From: Nocardioides luteus
Lineage (GTDB): Bacteria; Actinomycetota; Actinomycetes; Propionibacteriales; Nocardioidaceae
Direction: 5' to 3'
Length of the DNA stretch: 64,000 nt
NCBI RefSeq assembly: GCF_015752315.1
Contig: NZ_JADOVJ010000001.1
Location: 2,348,501-2,412,500, forward strand
Of this stretch, positions 43,940 to 52,647 are shown piece after piece (positions within the stretch are counted from its first letter, which is position 1; every line of letters begins with the position of its first letter). The translations under genes were made by a program, and so were the position numbers. The notes beneath the pieces are model-generated. The model saw only the letters and a list, made by a program, of their open reading frames with translations, was not told where the DNA came from and searched no databases.

Positions 43940-43945
43940 TAGCGT
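43940..43945 (+). promoter_or_regulatory. Leaderless promoter -10 box, APC permease
   Basis: TAGCGT ends 8 nt before the GTG at 43954 and favours that start over upstream in-frame codons. Confidence 0.5.
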
Positions 43946-43953
43946 CTGCGGTT

Positions 43954-45969
43954 GTGGGTGTTGGTGATGTCTCCAAGCGAATCCTGATCGGTCGCAAGCT
44001 CCGGAGCTCGCAGTTGGGCGAGACGCTGCTTCCGAAGCGCATCGCGCTACCGGTTTTCGCGAGCGACGCGCTCTCCTCGGTGGCCTATGCGCCCGACGAG
44101 GTCTTCATCATGCTCGCGGTCGCCGGCGCCTCGGCGTACGCCTGGTCCTGGAAGATCGGCCTCGCGGTCGCGCTGGTGATGCTGACCGTGGTCGCCTCCT
44201 ACCGCCAGACCGTGCACGCCTACCCCAGCGGCGGTGGCGACTACGAGGTGGCGACCGTCAACCTCGGTCGCCGGGCCGGTGTGACGGTGGCCAGCGCGCT
44301 GCTGGTCGACTACGTGCTCACGGTGGCGGTGTCGATCTCCAACGCCGCCCAGTACGCCGCGAGCGCGATCCCCAGCCTGATCGGTCATGAGGTGCTGGTC
44401 GCCTCGATCGCGGTCGTGCTGCTGACCGCGATGAACCTGCGCGGCGTACGCGAGTCCGGCACGTTCTTCGCGATCCCGACCTACCTGTTCATGCTCGCGA
44501 TCCTCGGCATGGGCGTCTACGGGATGGTGCTGCTGCTGAGCGGCAACCTCCCGCAGGCAGAGAGTGCGAACCTCCAGATCCAGCCCGAGGAGGGCTGGGA
44601 GGGCACCCTCAACCAGGTGGCGCTGGTCTTCCTGCTCGCCCGGGCCTTCTCCTCGGGCTGTGCGGCCCTGACCGGTGTCGAGGCGATCTCCAACGGCGTA
44701 CCCGCCTTCCAGCGGCCGAAGAGCAAGAACGCCGCCACCACCCTGCTGCTGCTCGCGCTGATCGCGGTCACGATGATGATGAGCATCATCGTGCTCGCCA
44801 AGCAGATGAGCATCCGCTACGTCGACCCGCACGCTCTCGACAACCTCCGCACCGCCGCCGGGAACGCCGTGCCGGACAGCTACGAGCAGCACCCCGTGAT
44901 CTCGCAGATCGCCGCCGGGGTCTTCAACGACTTCCCGCCGGGCTTCTACTTCGTCATCACCGTCACCGGCATCATCCTGGTCCTGGCGGCCAACACCGCG
45001 TTCAACGGCTTCCCGGTGCTCGGCTCGATCCTGGCCAAGGACGGCTATGCGCCTCGGGCCCTCGGCGCGCGTGGTGACCGGCTCGCCTACAGCAACGGCA
45101 TCGTCTTCCTGGCCGTGCTGGCGATCGCCCTGATCGTCGTCTTCGAGGCGCAGACGACCAAGCTGATCCAGCTCTACATCGTCGGCGTCTTCGTCTCCTT
45201 CAACCTGAGCCAGCTGGGCATGATCCGCCACTGGACCCGCCACCTGGCCACCGAGCGCGACCCGATCGAGCGGCGCCGGATGCAGCGGTCGCGCGCGATC
45301 AACACCTTCGGTCTCGGGATGACCTCGGTCGTGCTGGTGATCGTGCTGATCACCAAGTTCCTCGCCGGCGCCTGGATCACGATCCTCGCGATGGGCTTCT
45401 TCTTCGTGGTCATGCTGGGCATCCGGCGCCACTACGACAACGTGGCCCGCGAGCTGGCCGCCGACGAGCAGGACAAGGTCATGCCGACCCGCGTCCACGC
45501 GATCGTCCTGGTGTCCAAGCTCCACAAGCCGACCTTGCGCGCGCTGGCCTTCGCCCAGGCGAGCCGGCCCAACGTGCTCGAGGCGGTGACCGTCTCGACC
45601 ACCGACTCCGACACCGCCGAGCTGCTCAAGCAGTGGGACGAGCGCAACCTGCCGATGCCGCTGAAGGTGCTCCACTCGCCCTACCGCGAGCTGATCCGCC
45701 CCGTCGTGGAGTACGCCTCGGCGATCCGCGACGCCAACCCGCGCGGCGTCGTGGCGGTCTACATCCCCGAGTACGTCGTCGGCCGCTGGTGGGAGCAGTT
45801 CCTCCACAACCAGACCGCGCTGCGGCTCAAGGGCCGGCTGCTGTTCACCCCAGGCGTCATGGTCATCTCGGTGCCCTACCAGCTCGCCTCCGGCAAGGAG
45901 CGCGCCGAGGAGATGCGCGAGGAGTACTGGCTCGCGCCGGGTCTGCGCCGCGGAAGCGGCCGGCGATGA
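43954..45969 (+). CDS. APC-superfamily permease, likely potassium or amino-acid transporter
   Basis: A 671-residue protein with about twelve membrane helices and a soluble C-terminal domain of about 160 residues. ALPVFASDALSSVAYAPDEV, SGGGDYEVATVNLGRR and FSSGCAALTGVEAISNGVPA are conserved. The TrkA pair is divergent next to it, and relatives of the KimA type import potassium; amino-acid transport is the older annotation. The start GTG 43954 is supported by the leaderless box. The last 4 bases overlap the RNA methyltransferase gene (ATGA). Confidence 0.85.
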   Translation: MGVGDVSKRILIGRKLRSSQLGETLLPKRIALPVFASDALSSVAYAPDEVFIMLAVAGASAYAWSWKIGLAVALVMLTVVASYRQTVHAYPSGGGDYEVATVNLGRRAGVTVASALLVDYVLTVAVSISNAAQYAASAIPSLIGHEVLVASIAVVLLTAMNLRGVRESGTFFAIPTYLFMLAILGMGVYGMVLLLSGNLPQAESANLQIQPEEGWEGTLNQVALVFLLARAFSSGCAALTGVEAISNGVPAFQRPKSKNAATTLLLLALIAVTMMMSIIVLAKQMSIRYVDPHALDNLRTAAGNAVPDSYEQHPVISQIAAGVFNDFPPGFYFVITVTGIILVLAANTAFNGFPVLGSILAKDGYAPRALGARGDRLAYSNGIVFLAVLAIALIVVFEAQTTKLIQLYIVGVFVSFNLSQLGMIRHWTRHLATERDPIERRRMQRSRAINTFGLGMTSVVLVIVLITKFLAGAWITILAMGFFFVVMLGIRRHYDNVARELAADEQDKVMPTRVHAIVLVSKLHKPTLRALAFAQASRPNVLEAVTVSTTDSDTAELLKQWDERNLPMPLKVLHSPYRELIRPVVEYASAIRDANPRGVVAVYIPEYVVGRWWEQFLHNQTALRLKGRLLFTPGVMVISVPYQLASGKERAEEMREEYWLAPGLRRGSGRR

Positions 45970-47165
45970 GCCGTCCCCGGCGGTCCGCCCCGCCGCGTGG
46001 GCGGCGGCCGCGGCCGAAGGCGTCGAAGGGCGAGTCGTACGTCGGTCGGCGGTTCGAGGTCGAGGTCGGCCCGGTCGCCCACGGCGGTCACTTCGTCGCC
46101 CGGGTGCCGGTCGACGACACCTCCCGCGTCGTCTTCGTACGCCACGCCCTGCCCGGCGAGCAGGTCGTCGTCGAGATCACCGAGGGCACCGCCGGCGACC
46201 GGTTCTGGCGCGGCGATGCGGTCTCGGTGCTCTCGGCCGCGCCGGAACGGGTCGTTCCGCCCTGTCCCTACGCCGGTCCCGGGCTCTGCGGCGGCTGTGA
46301 CTTCCAGCATGTCTCGCTCTCCGCTCAGCGCGACCTGAAGGCGACCGTGGTGCGCGAGCAGCTGGTCCGGCTGGGCGGCCTGTCCGCCGAGGACCCGCTG
46401 GTCGCCGATCTCGTCGTCGAAGCCGTTCCCGGTGACGAGGACGGCCTGCGGTGGCGCACCCGTCAGCGCTACGCCACCGCCCCGGGCGGTGGCCGCGGGA
46501 TGCGGCGCTACCGCTCCCACGACGTGATCCCGGTCGACGACTGCCTGATCGCCGCCGACGACGCCCGCGAGGCGGCACCCGGAACGGTCGTGGAGACGGT
46601 CGAGGTCGGAGGAGCGAAGCACTCCTTCGAGGTCGCCGCCGACGGCTTCTGGCAGGTCCACCCGGGCGCCCCGACGGCCTTGGTCTCGGCGGTGCTTTCC
46701 GCGTTGGAACCGATGCCGGGCCAGTCCGTGCTGGACCTCTACGCCGGCGTCGGGCTCTTCTCCGCCTTCCTCGCCGACGAGGTCGGTCCGTCCGGCCGGG
46801 TCGTCGCCGTCGAGGGCGACCAGACCGCCTCCGCGCTCTCGGTCGGCAACCTTCCCAGGGCCGAGGTCACCGCCGGCGACGTCGCCACCGTGCTGGCCGG
46901 CCTCGCCGAAGGCCCCTTCGACCTCGTCGTCCTCGACCCGCCCCGTGAGGGCGCGCGCCGGGCGGTCGTCGAGGCCGTCGCCGCGCGCTCGCCGCAGAAG
47001 GTCGCCTATGTCGCCTGCGACCCTGCCGCGCTGGCCCGCGACGTCGCGATCTTCGCCGAGCACGGCTACCGGCTGCGTACGCTGCGCGCCTTCGACCTGT
47101 TCCCGATGACGCATCACATCGAATGCGTCGCCTTGCTGACGAAAACCGGCTCTGAACAGCAGTGA
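45966..47165 (+). CDS. TRAM-domain class I RNA methyltransferase (RumA/TrmA-like)
   Basis: A 399-residue uridine-C5 RNA methyltransferase. An N-terminal TRAM domain (about residues 25-85) is followed by a cysteine cluster CPYAGPGLCGGC, with a later Cys in DDCLIAA, likely an iron-sulfur site. The SAM motif is VLDLYAGVGLFSAFLA and the nucleophile Cys is in VACDPAALARD. It modifies tRNA or rRNA. Its last 22 codons are duplicated, diverged, at 57.9 kb, which marks it as the insertion target of the next island. Confidence 0.93.
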   Translation: MSRPRRSAPPRGRRPRPKASKGESYVGRRFEVEVGPVAHGGHFVARVPVDDTSRVVFVRHALPGEQVVVEITEGTAGDRFWRGDAVSVLSAAPERVVPPCPYAGPGLCGGCDFQHVSLSAQRDLKATVVREQLVRLGGLSAEDPLVADLVVEAVPGDEDGLRWRTRQRYATAPGGGRGMRRYRSHDVIPVDDCLIAADDAREAAPGTVVETVEVGGAKHSFEVAADGFWQVHPGAPTALVSAVLSALEPMPGQSVLDLYAGVGLFSAFLADEVGPSGRVVAVEGDQTASALSVGNLPRAEVTAGDVATVLAGLAEGPFDLVVLDPPREGARRAVVEAVAARSPQKVAYVACDPAALARDVAIFAEHGYRLRTLRAFDLFPMTHHIECVALLTKTGSEQQ

Positions 47166-47188
47166 TGCGATTCGGGATTTCGCGGTCG
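47100..47188 (+). repeat. Left direct repeat (att-like), methyltransferase 3' end
   Basis: It starts TTCCCGATGACGCATCAC, spans the last 22 codons of the methyltransferase gene and about 23 bases after its stop. It aligns with 57925-58012 with about 13 mismatches. Shortly after, GGCTCGGTTTCCGCAAAGCG (47221-47240) recurs inverted at 58048-58067 with one change. Confidence 0.75.
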
Positions 47189-47827
47189 ATCTCCGAGAAC
47201 GGGCCTTAAGGCTCACTTTGGGCTCGGTTTCCGCAAAGCGAGCCGAGCTCAGGCGCCTGGGGAACCCCGCCCGCGTCAGCAGCCGCGACAAGTGTGGGAG
47301 CGCGCAGAACATCCCCGTTGACGAACGAGGAGCGCGTCCATGGGATCGGTCGGGGAGCCGTACGTGGTCCCCGGGGCCTCTCAGAGGCCGACGGGCCGCC
47401 GCTTGTCTCGGAGTCGGGTGCGAGGCGCTCGGTCGCCGCCCGGTAGTCGGGCACGACGAGTTTGCGGTTGATGTAGTGCCGCTCAGTTACCGACTTGGAG
47501 GTGTGGCAGAGCTGGTTCATCGCGGCCTCGGCGTCGTAAATCTCGTCGATCTGCGTCGGCGTCGGGTGGCAACCGGGTCGTCGGAACGATCCGCCAGGAG
47601 GAGGGACGTGTCGTGGTCGAGGGTGCAGCCCGCTGCGGTCCGGGCCGCCCCACACGTCCGCTGACCCGGCCCTGGTCCAGATCCTCAGCGGGACAGCGCC
47701 ATATCCAGGCCCTCCCGATCACAGGCGTCGAGATCACAACTCCGCCATAAGGGGGGATCGCCAGAGCATGGATACGTTCGCCCGCTTGGGATAGAACCAA
47801 GTCGGAACTCTCAGAAGGGGGAGCGTC
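47166..47827. other. Gene-poor stretch at the left end of the island
   Basis: This 660-bp stretch holds the remaining part of the left repeat, the integrase remnant at 47380-47560 and otherwise sequence with no convincing gene. A weak -10 like TAGAAC (47800 area) and GGGGGAG lead into the first MmyB-type regulator. Confidence 0.6.
47380..47560 (-). pseudogene. Tyrosine-recombinase integrase, C-terminal remnant
   Basis: About 60 codons on the minus strand encode AAMNQLCHTSKSVTERHYIN followed by RKLVVPDYRAATERLAPDSE. This matches the end of phage-type tyrosine integrases: the box II His in LCHT (normally LGHT) and the nucleophile Tyr in HYINRK. The N-terminal arm, the first Arg box and most of the catalytic domain are missing. 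It lies 200 bp inside the left repeat, where an integrase gene is expected. Confidence 0.7.
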
Positions 47828-48105
47828 GTGATCGATCGCACCGGGTTGGCGGGGTTTCTCCGCAATCGGCGTGAGGCGTTGCAGCCGGAGGACGTCGGCC
47901 TGCCGCGTGGGCAGCGGCGCCGGACCAGCGGGCTGCGGCGGGAGGAGGTCGCGGCGCTGTGCAACATGTCGGCGGACTACTACTCCCGCCTGGAGCGGGA
48001 GCGTGGCCCCCAGCCGTCGCCACAGATGCTTGCCTCGATCGCTCAGGGGCTGCACCTGTCGATCGACGAGCGTGACCACCTGTTCCGGCTGGCCGGGCAC
48101 AACCC
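47817..48105 (+). repeat. Near-identical repeat, copy 1 (regulator DNA-binding half)
   Basis: This 289-bp segment matches 56558-56846 with three mismatches by hand comparison. It covers the ribosome site and the first 93 codons of the first MmyB-type regulator. Beyond it the two genes differ much more. Confidence 0.85.
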
Positions 48106-48667
48106 ACCGGCCAGGGGCAGTTCCAGCGAGCACATCAGCCCTGGGCTGCTGCGGATCCTGGACCGCCTCGAGGACACTCCTGCGGAGATCGTCACCGAGC
48201 TGGGTGAGACCCTGCGGCAGACCCCGATGGGGGTCGCGCTCACGGGTGATACGACCCAGTACACCGGGCCGGCTCGGAGTATCGGCTACCGGTGGTTCAC
48301 CGATCCGCATGCCCGGGACATCTATGCGCCTGAGGAGCACGCATTTCTGACCCGGATGTACGCCGCCGGGCTGCGGGGTCTCGTCACGCTCCGGGGTCCC
48401 GATTCCCGAGCGTCCTACCTCGCGGACCTGCTGCTGGACCGCAGTGAGGAGTTCCGGCGGGTGTGGGAGGACCACGAGATCGGGATCCGCCCTCACGATG
48501 TCAAGCACTTCGTGCACCCCGAGGTAGGTGCGCTGGAGCTGAACTGCCAGCGTCTGGTCGACCCGGACCAGGCCCACTCCCTGATGGTCTACACCGCGGT
48601 TCCCGGCTCCGAGAGCTACGAGAAGCTGCAGATGCTGTCAGTCATCGGAGCACAGGCTCTGCGCTGA
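47828..48667 (+). CDS. MmyB-type helix-turn-helix regulator, copy 1
   Basis: A 279-residue regulator: N-terminal XRE-type helix-turn-helix (GLRREEVAALCNMSADYYSR then LERERG) and a C-terminal MmyB-like ligand domain (IGYRWFTDPHARDIY, ELNCQRLVDPDQAHS). Relatives near oxidoreductase genes usually repress them in response to small hydrophobic ligands. GGGGGAG is 4 nt before the GTG. Its first 94 residues are identical to those of the copy at 56.57 kb, while the rest is about 86 percent identical. Confidence 0.88.
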   Translation: MIDRTGLAGFLRNRREALQPEDVGLPRGQRRRTSGLRREEVAALCNMSADYYSRLERERGPQPSPQMLASIAQGLHLSIDERDHLFRLAGHNPPARGSSSEHISPGLLRILDRLEDTPAEIVTELGETLRQTPMGVALTGDTTQYTGPARSIGYRWFTDPHARDIYAPEEHAFLTRMYAAGLRGLVTLRGPDSRASYLADLLLDRSEEFRRVWEDHEIGIRPHDVKHFVHPEVGALELNCQRLVDPDQAHSLMVYTAVPGSESYEKLQMLSVIGAQALR

Positions 48668-48685
48668 ACCGGCGACCTGGAGAAC

Positions 48686-48718
48686 TACCCGATCGCCCAG
48701 AGGTTCGGCGATCGGGTA
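48686..48718 (+). terminator. Terminator after regulator copy 1
   Basis: TACCCGATCGCC and GGCGATCGGGTA are perfect 12-bp arms with a 9-nt loop, 18 bp after the stop. Confidence 0.75.
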
Positions 48719-48801
48719 TGGCCCCGCATTCCAGCAGGGAGACCGGTCCGGGGAGCTCGTCACCGCTCACGCCGTTCGTTCCTCCGTCGGCGCTTTCATG
48801 G

Positions 48802-49194
48802 TCAGCCGCCCAGCTGCTCCCTGGCAGCGTCGGTGTCCTGCAGGTTCGTCATGTTGATGAACCGTCCGTCACGGACCCGGTAGAGGGCGTACTCGGTGAC
48901 CTCGAACGAGGCGCCGGTGGGAGCGACGCCGAGCCATTCCTTGACCGGGGTGCCGGTGTTGGTCAGGCGTGCGGCGACCTCGTGGCCGCTTACCCTGAAG
49001 TCGTCGAGGCGCCATTTCAGGTCCGGCACGGCGTCCATCTGGGCACTCAGTGCGGCGTGGACCTGGTCGCGGGTGACGACGTCCCCGAAGTGGGTGAGCT
49101 CGTCGGCGACGAACTCGTCGAGGCGGTGGAGCTCGTGGGCGTTGAGCGCTTCGATGTAGCGCTCGTAGAACTCGCGGAGCTCGGCGTATGTCAT
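48802..49194 (-). CDS. SnoaL-like/NTF2-fold protein
   Basis: A 130-residue protein of the SnoaL-like group: RYIEALNAHELHRLDEFVAD at the N-terminus and the beta-sheet region EWLGVAPTGASFEVTEYALY. Such small cone-shaped proteins are cyclases, isomerases or ligand binders; no function can be assigned. It is divergent from the AraC regulator, which may control it. Confidence 0.78.
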   Translation of the reverse strand: MTYAELREFYERYIEALNAHELHRLDEFVADELTHFGDVVTRDQVHAALSAQMDAVPDLKWRLDDFRVSGHEVAARLTNTGTPVKEWLGVAPTGASFEVTEYALYRVRDGRFINMTNLQDTDAAREQLGG

Positions 49195-49260
49195 GTCAGC
49201 TTTTCCTTTCGGTCTGCGGTCGAGTTGCAGGCACAGAACTAGCCTGACGGCGCGCGTTGC

Positions 49261-49266
49261 TAGAAT
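49261..49266 (+). promoter_or_regulatory. Leaderless promoter -10 box, AraC regulator
   Basis: TAGAAT ends 7 nt before the GTG at 49274 and fixes the start of the AraC gene. Confidence 0.6.
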
Positions 49267-49273
49267 CCATAAC

Positions 49274-50263
49274 GTGACGTCCGACGTTTTTTACGCATCG
49301 TCTACTTTCTCGGCTGATGCCGAGGCGAGCGACCCGGTCGCGGACGCGATCGGCCTGCTGCGACCTCGTACGGTGGTCTATCCGGCGCTGCGTGCCGGTG
49401 GGTCGTGGGGTGTGCGCTTCGAGGCGTTCCCGCACGTCAAGATCGGTGGCGTGGTGCGCGGCGAGACCTGGTTGGCGCTCGACGGGCGGGAGCCGGTGCA
49501 CCTGCGTGAAGGCGACTTCTACCTGCTGAGCAACCCGCCGGCCTACTCGCTGGGCAGCAGTCTGTCCGTGGAGCCGCTGCCGGCCGCAGCGCTGTGGGAG
49601 ACGGCCGTGGAGGGCGCTGTGAGCATCGGGTCGGTCGACGACGAAGACACCTACCTGTGCGGTGGGTACTTCTGGTTCGACGAGCTCAACGCACCGATCC
49701 TGCTCGACATCCTGCCGCCGCTGGTGCACATCCGCGCGGACGATCCCCGGATCCGTTCGCTGGCGTACGTGACCGAGCTGCTGTCGGGCGAGGTCGGGAA
49801 CTGCGCCATCGGGCGTTCTCTCATCCTCGACCATCTGGTCCAGATTCTCCTGGTCCAGGTGCTGCGTGCTCACGCCGAACAGGCGGATCGTCCTGTCGGG
49901 TGGCTGGGGGCGCTCGTCGACGACGGTATCGGCGCCGCGCTGCGTGCGATGCACGCGAACGTGGCCCGACGCTGGACCGTCGAGGAGCTCGCCGGGATCA
50001 GCCACCTGTCGCGCTCGGGCTTCGCGAAGTCGTTCAAACGACAGGTAGGGCTCGCTCCGCTCGAGTACCTGATCCAGTGGCGGATGAGCTTGGCACGCGA
50101 CGCTCTTCGGCGGAATGCGCAGACGATCTCCGAGCTCGCGTTCGCCACCGGGTACGAGTCCGAGAGCGCGTTCAGCACCGCGTTCCGGCGGGTGGTCGGA
50201 GCTTCCCCGAAGCAGTTCCGGGACCGTGCGCTGCGAGCTCCTGGGGCCGCCGGACCCGCCTGA
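49274..50263 (+). CDS. AraC-family regulator with cupin-type sensor domain
   Basis: A 329-residue regulator. The N-terminal 190 residues form a cupin-like ligand domain (GSWGVRFEAFPHVKIGGVVR, VHLREGDFYLLSNPPAY), and the C-terminal 100 a double helix-turn-helix (WTVEELAGISHLSRSGFAKS; ISELAFATGYESESAFSTAF). It is divergent from the SnoaL-like gene and convergent with the molybdenum hydroxylase operon, so either may be its target. Confidence 0.9.
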   Translation: MTSDVFYASSTFSADAEASDPVADAIGLLRPRTVVYPALRAGGSWGVRFEAFPHVKIGGVVRGETWLALDGREPVHLREGDFYLLSNPPAYSLGSSLSVEPLPAAALWETAVEGAVSIGSVDDEDTYLCGGYFWFDELNAPILLDILPPLVHIRADDPRIRSLAYVTELLSGEVGNCAIGRSLILDHLVQILLVQVLRAHAEQADRPVGWLGALVDDGIGAALRAMHANVARRWTVEELAGISHLSRSGFAKSFKRQVGLAPLEYLIQWRMSLARDALRRNAQTISELAFATGYESESAFSTAFRRVVGASPKQFRDRALRAPGAAGPA

Positions 50264-50301
50264 TGCGGCCCCGGCGGCCCCCGCGTCCGCTGCTGCGTCG
50301 G

Positions 50302-52563
50302 CTAGAGGTGCTTGATCAGCTTGTCGAGGGTGATGGGCACGTCGCGTACCCGGATACCGGTGGCGTTGTAGACGGCGTTGCCGATCGCGGCCGCCGAGCC
50401 GACGGTGCCGATCTCGCCGAGACCTCGGGCGCCCAGGCTCCGGGTGCCGACGTCCTCGCCGCCGTCGCCGAGCGGTCCGGTGAGGACAGGATCGGGACGG
50501 TCGAGCATGATCACGTCGATGTCAGGGACGTCCGCGTTCACGGGCACGAGGTAGTCGGCCAGGGTGCTGTTCGCCAGGCGTCCGGTGTCGAGCTCGAGGT
50601 GGTTCTCCTCCAGCAGGGCGTGCCCGATGCCGAAGATGACACCGCCGACGAGCTGGCTCCGGGCGGCCTTGGCATTGATCACGCGGCCGACGTCGGCGAC
50701 CGTCATGAACCGGGTGACGCGGGTCTCCCCGGTGAAGCGGTTGACCCGCACCTCACAGAAGTGGGCGCCGAAGCTGTGATGCACGTACCCCGGTTCGGCC
50801 GCCCCGGGTGACTCGGCGAGCGTGGTGATGCCCCGTGAGCCCACGACCCTGAGCAGACGGCCGAAGGTCATCGAGCGGCCGAGCCCGTGCAGGATCCCGC
50901 GCTCGTAGCCCAGGTCGTCCGTGCTCGCGCCGTGCCACGGTGACCTGTCGTCGGTCACGGCGAGCCGCTTGAGCTCGTCGATCGCATCGCGGGCAGCGTT
51001 CACGACCAGGGGTACGGTGGCGTGCGTGGCGCTGGAGCCGACGGCGGGAGCGCCCTGAGGCAGCGCGGTGTCGCCGATCTCCGGCGTCACCCGCTCCAGG
51101 GGTATCCCCAGGGCGTCGGCACCGGAGACCGCGACCATGGTCGCGCCGCCGGTGCCGAAGTCCGAGATCCCTGTCGAGACCACGGCGGTGTCGTCGTCCA
51201 GCAGCCGGACACGCACGCTCGCGGGACGGCGGTGTGCCGGGTAGATGGCGGTGGCCATCCCGGTGCCGTACAGCCAGTGGCCCTGGACGTGGGCACGGGG
51301 TGTGGCGCTGCGGGCGGACCAGCCGAATCGCCGCGCCCCGACGCGGTAGCACTCCTCGAGGTGCTTGCTCGACCAGGGCAGCCCGGAGACGGGGTGGGCG
51401 GTGGCGTAGTTGCGCAGCCGCAGCTCGACCGGGTCGACGCCGGTGGCGACGGCCAGCTCGTCCATGGCCGTCTCCAGGGCGAAGGACCCGGGGGCTTCGT
51501 TGGGTCCGCGCATCGCCCGGCTCCCGGGGACGTCGAGGACGGCCAGCTCCGCGTGGACGTGCAGGTTGGGGGTGCGGTACAGCGCGTCCGTGGTGTTGTG
51601 GGCCGGCGTCATGGGGAAGGTGACGGTGGTCGGGCGCTCGGAGACGCTCTGGTGGCTGACGGCGTTGAGGACGCCGTCGCGGGACGCGCCCAGCCGGACG
51701 TTCTGGGTGAGCCGGGGACGATGCCCGGTGAGGGTGAACATCTGCTCACGAGTGAGGACGAGCCGGACCGGACGGCCGATCTCCCGGGCCGCGGCGGCGG
51801 GGAGCGGGGTGTCGCTCCAGATGATGACGCGGGCGCCGAATGCGCCGCCCACGTACTTGGTGTTCAGCCGGACGTTCTGGGGCTGGACCCCGAGTCGCTG
51901 GGACATCCCGAGTGCGAACGCCGCGGGGACCTGCGCGCCGGCGTGGATCGTGACCCGGTCTCCGTCCCAGACGGCGAGGATCGCGTGGGGTTCCATGGCC
52001 ACGTGGTGCTGCGGGTGCTGGTGGAACTCGGCCTCCACGACGACGTCGCTGGCGGCGAGCGCCTCGTCGATCGATCCGACGCCGGGCGCCAGGACCTCCA
52101 GGCTGCTCGGCGTCCCGCTGAGGGTGGGGCCCGCCGGCTCGTGCGGCTCGTCCGCGAGCGAGGTACGCGGGGGCCGGATGTCGTAGGTCGTGGTGATCAG
52201 CGCGGCGGCGTCGCGTGCCTGCTCGGGAGTCTCGGCGACGACCATCGCGATGGCCTGGCCGTGGAATCGGACCTCCCTGTCAGCCAGCGGGACGTAGTTC
52301 TCCACGAAGCCCGCGAGCGGGCCGGTGATCGGGTGCAGGTCGAGGCGGGGCTCCGGCGCGGCGTAGACACGCAGGACACCGGGCGCTGCGAGCGCGGCCG
52401 CCGTGTCGATCCGGGTGATGGTGCCTCGCGCGATGGTGCTGGTGACGAGGTGGGCGTGGGCGAGGTCGGTGGCGCGGTAGTCACCGGAGTACTCGGCCGC
52501 GCCGGTGACCTTCAGCCGGCCGTCGACGCGGTCGGTCTCGCGGCCGACTGGGGAACTGGGCAT
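50302..52563 (-). CDS. Molybdenum hydroxylase, large molybdopterin subunit (PaoC-like)
   Basis: A 753-residue xanthine-oxidase-family large subunit. It binds the molybdenum cofactor: KYVGGAFGARVIIWSDTPLP is a cofactor-contact region, and GARGLGEIGTVG contains the catalytic Glu. The overall layout matches the periplasmic aldehyde oxidoreductase PaoC (YagR). The substrate is likely an aldehyde or N-heterocycle. It is the last of three genes, in the order FeS, FAD, Mo. Confidence 0.9.
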   Translation of the reverse strand: MPSSPVGRETDRVDGRLKVTGAAEYSGDYRATDLAHAHLVTSTIARGTITRIDTAAALAAPGVLRVYAAPEPRLDLHPITGPLAGFVENYVPLADREVRFHGQAIAMVVAETPEQARDAAALITTTYDIRPPRTSLADEPHEPAGPTLSGTPSSLEVLAPGVGSIDEALAASDVVVEAEFHQHPQHHVAMEPHAILAVWDGDRVTIHAGAQVPAAFALGMSQRLGVQPQNVRLNTKYVGGAFGARVIIWSDTPLPAAAAREIGRPVRLVLTREQMFTLTGHRPRLTQNVRLGASRDGVLNAVSHQSVSERPTTVTFPMTPAHNTTDALYRTPNLHVHAELAVLDVPGSRAMRGPNEAPGSFALETAMDELAVATGVDPVELRLRNYATAHPVSGLPWSSKHLEECYRVGARRFGWSARSATPRAHVQGHWLYGTGMATAIYPAHRRPASVRVRLLDDDTAVVSTGISDFGTGGATMVAVSGADALGIPLERVTPEIGDTALPQGAPAVGSSATHATVPLVVNAARDAIDELKRLAVTDDRSPWHGASTDDLGYERGILHGLGRSMTFGRLLRVVGSRGITTLAESPGAAEPGYVHHSFGAHFCEVRVNRFTGETRVTRFMTVADVGRVINAKAARSQLVGGVIFGIGHALLEENHLELDTGRLANSTLADYLVPVNADVPDIDVIMLDRPDPVLTGPLGDGGEDVGTRSLGARGLGEIGTVGSAAAIGNAVYNATGIRVRDVPITLDKLIKHL

Positions 52564-52647
52564 CGTGACTCCGTTATCTGCTGTGTGTGAGAACGCGCGG
52601 CGATGGGGCGGCGTGGGGGAGGGGGACGCCGGTGCTCGGGCCCGTCA

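Noticed and set aside
44047..45807. 586-codon open frame on the minus strand, opposite the APC permease
   Set aside because: It is a shadow of GC-rich coding DNA. Its composition is dominated by Asp, Gly, Arg, Glu and His without domain motifs, while the plus strand has clear membrane helices and family motifs.
48463..49242. 259-codon plus-strand frame spanning the end of regulator copy 1 and the SnoaL-like gene
   Set aside because: It crosses a strong terminator and lies antisense to a good small protein gene; no family features.
51022..52590. 522-codon plus-strand open frame opposite the molybdenum hydroxylase large subunit
   Set aside because: The minus strand encodes a recognisable 753-residue family member with catalytic motifs; the plus-strand frame is low-complexity Gly/Arg/Asp sequence.
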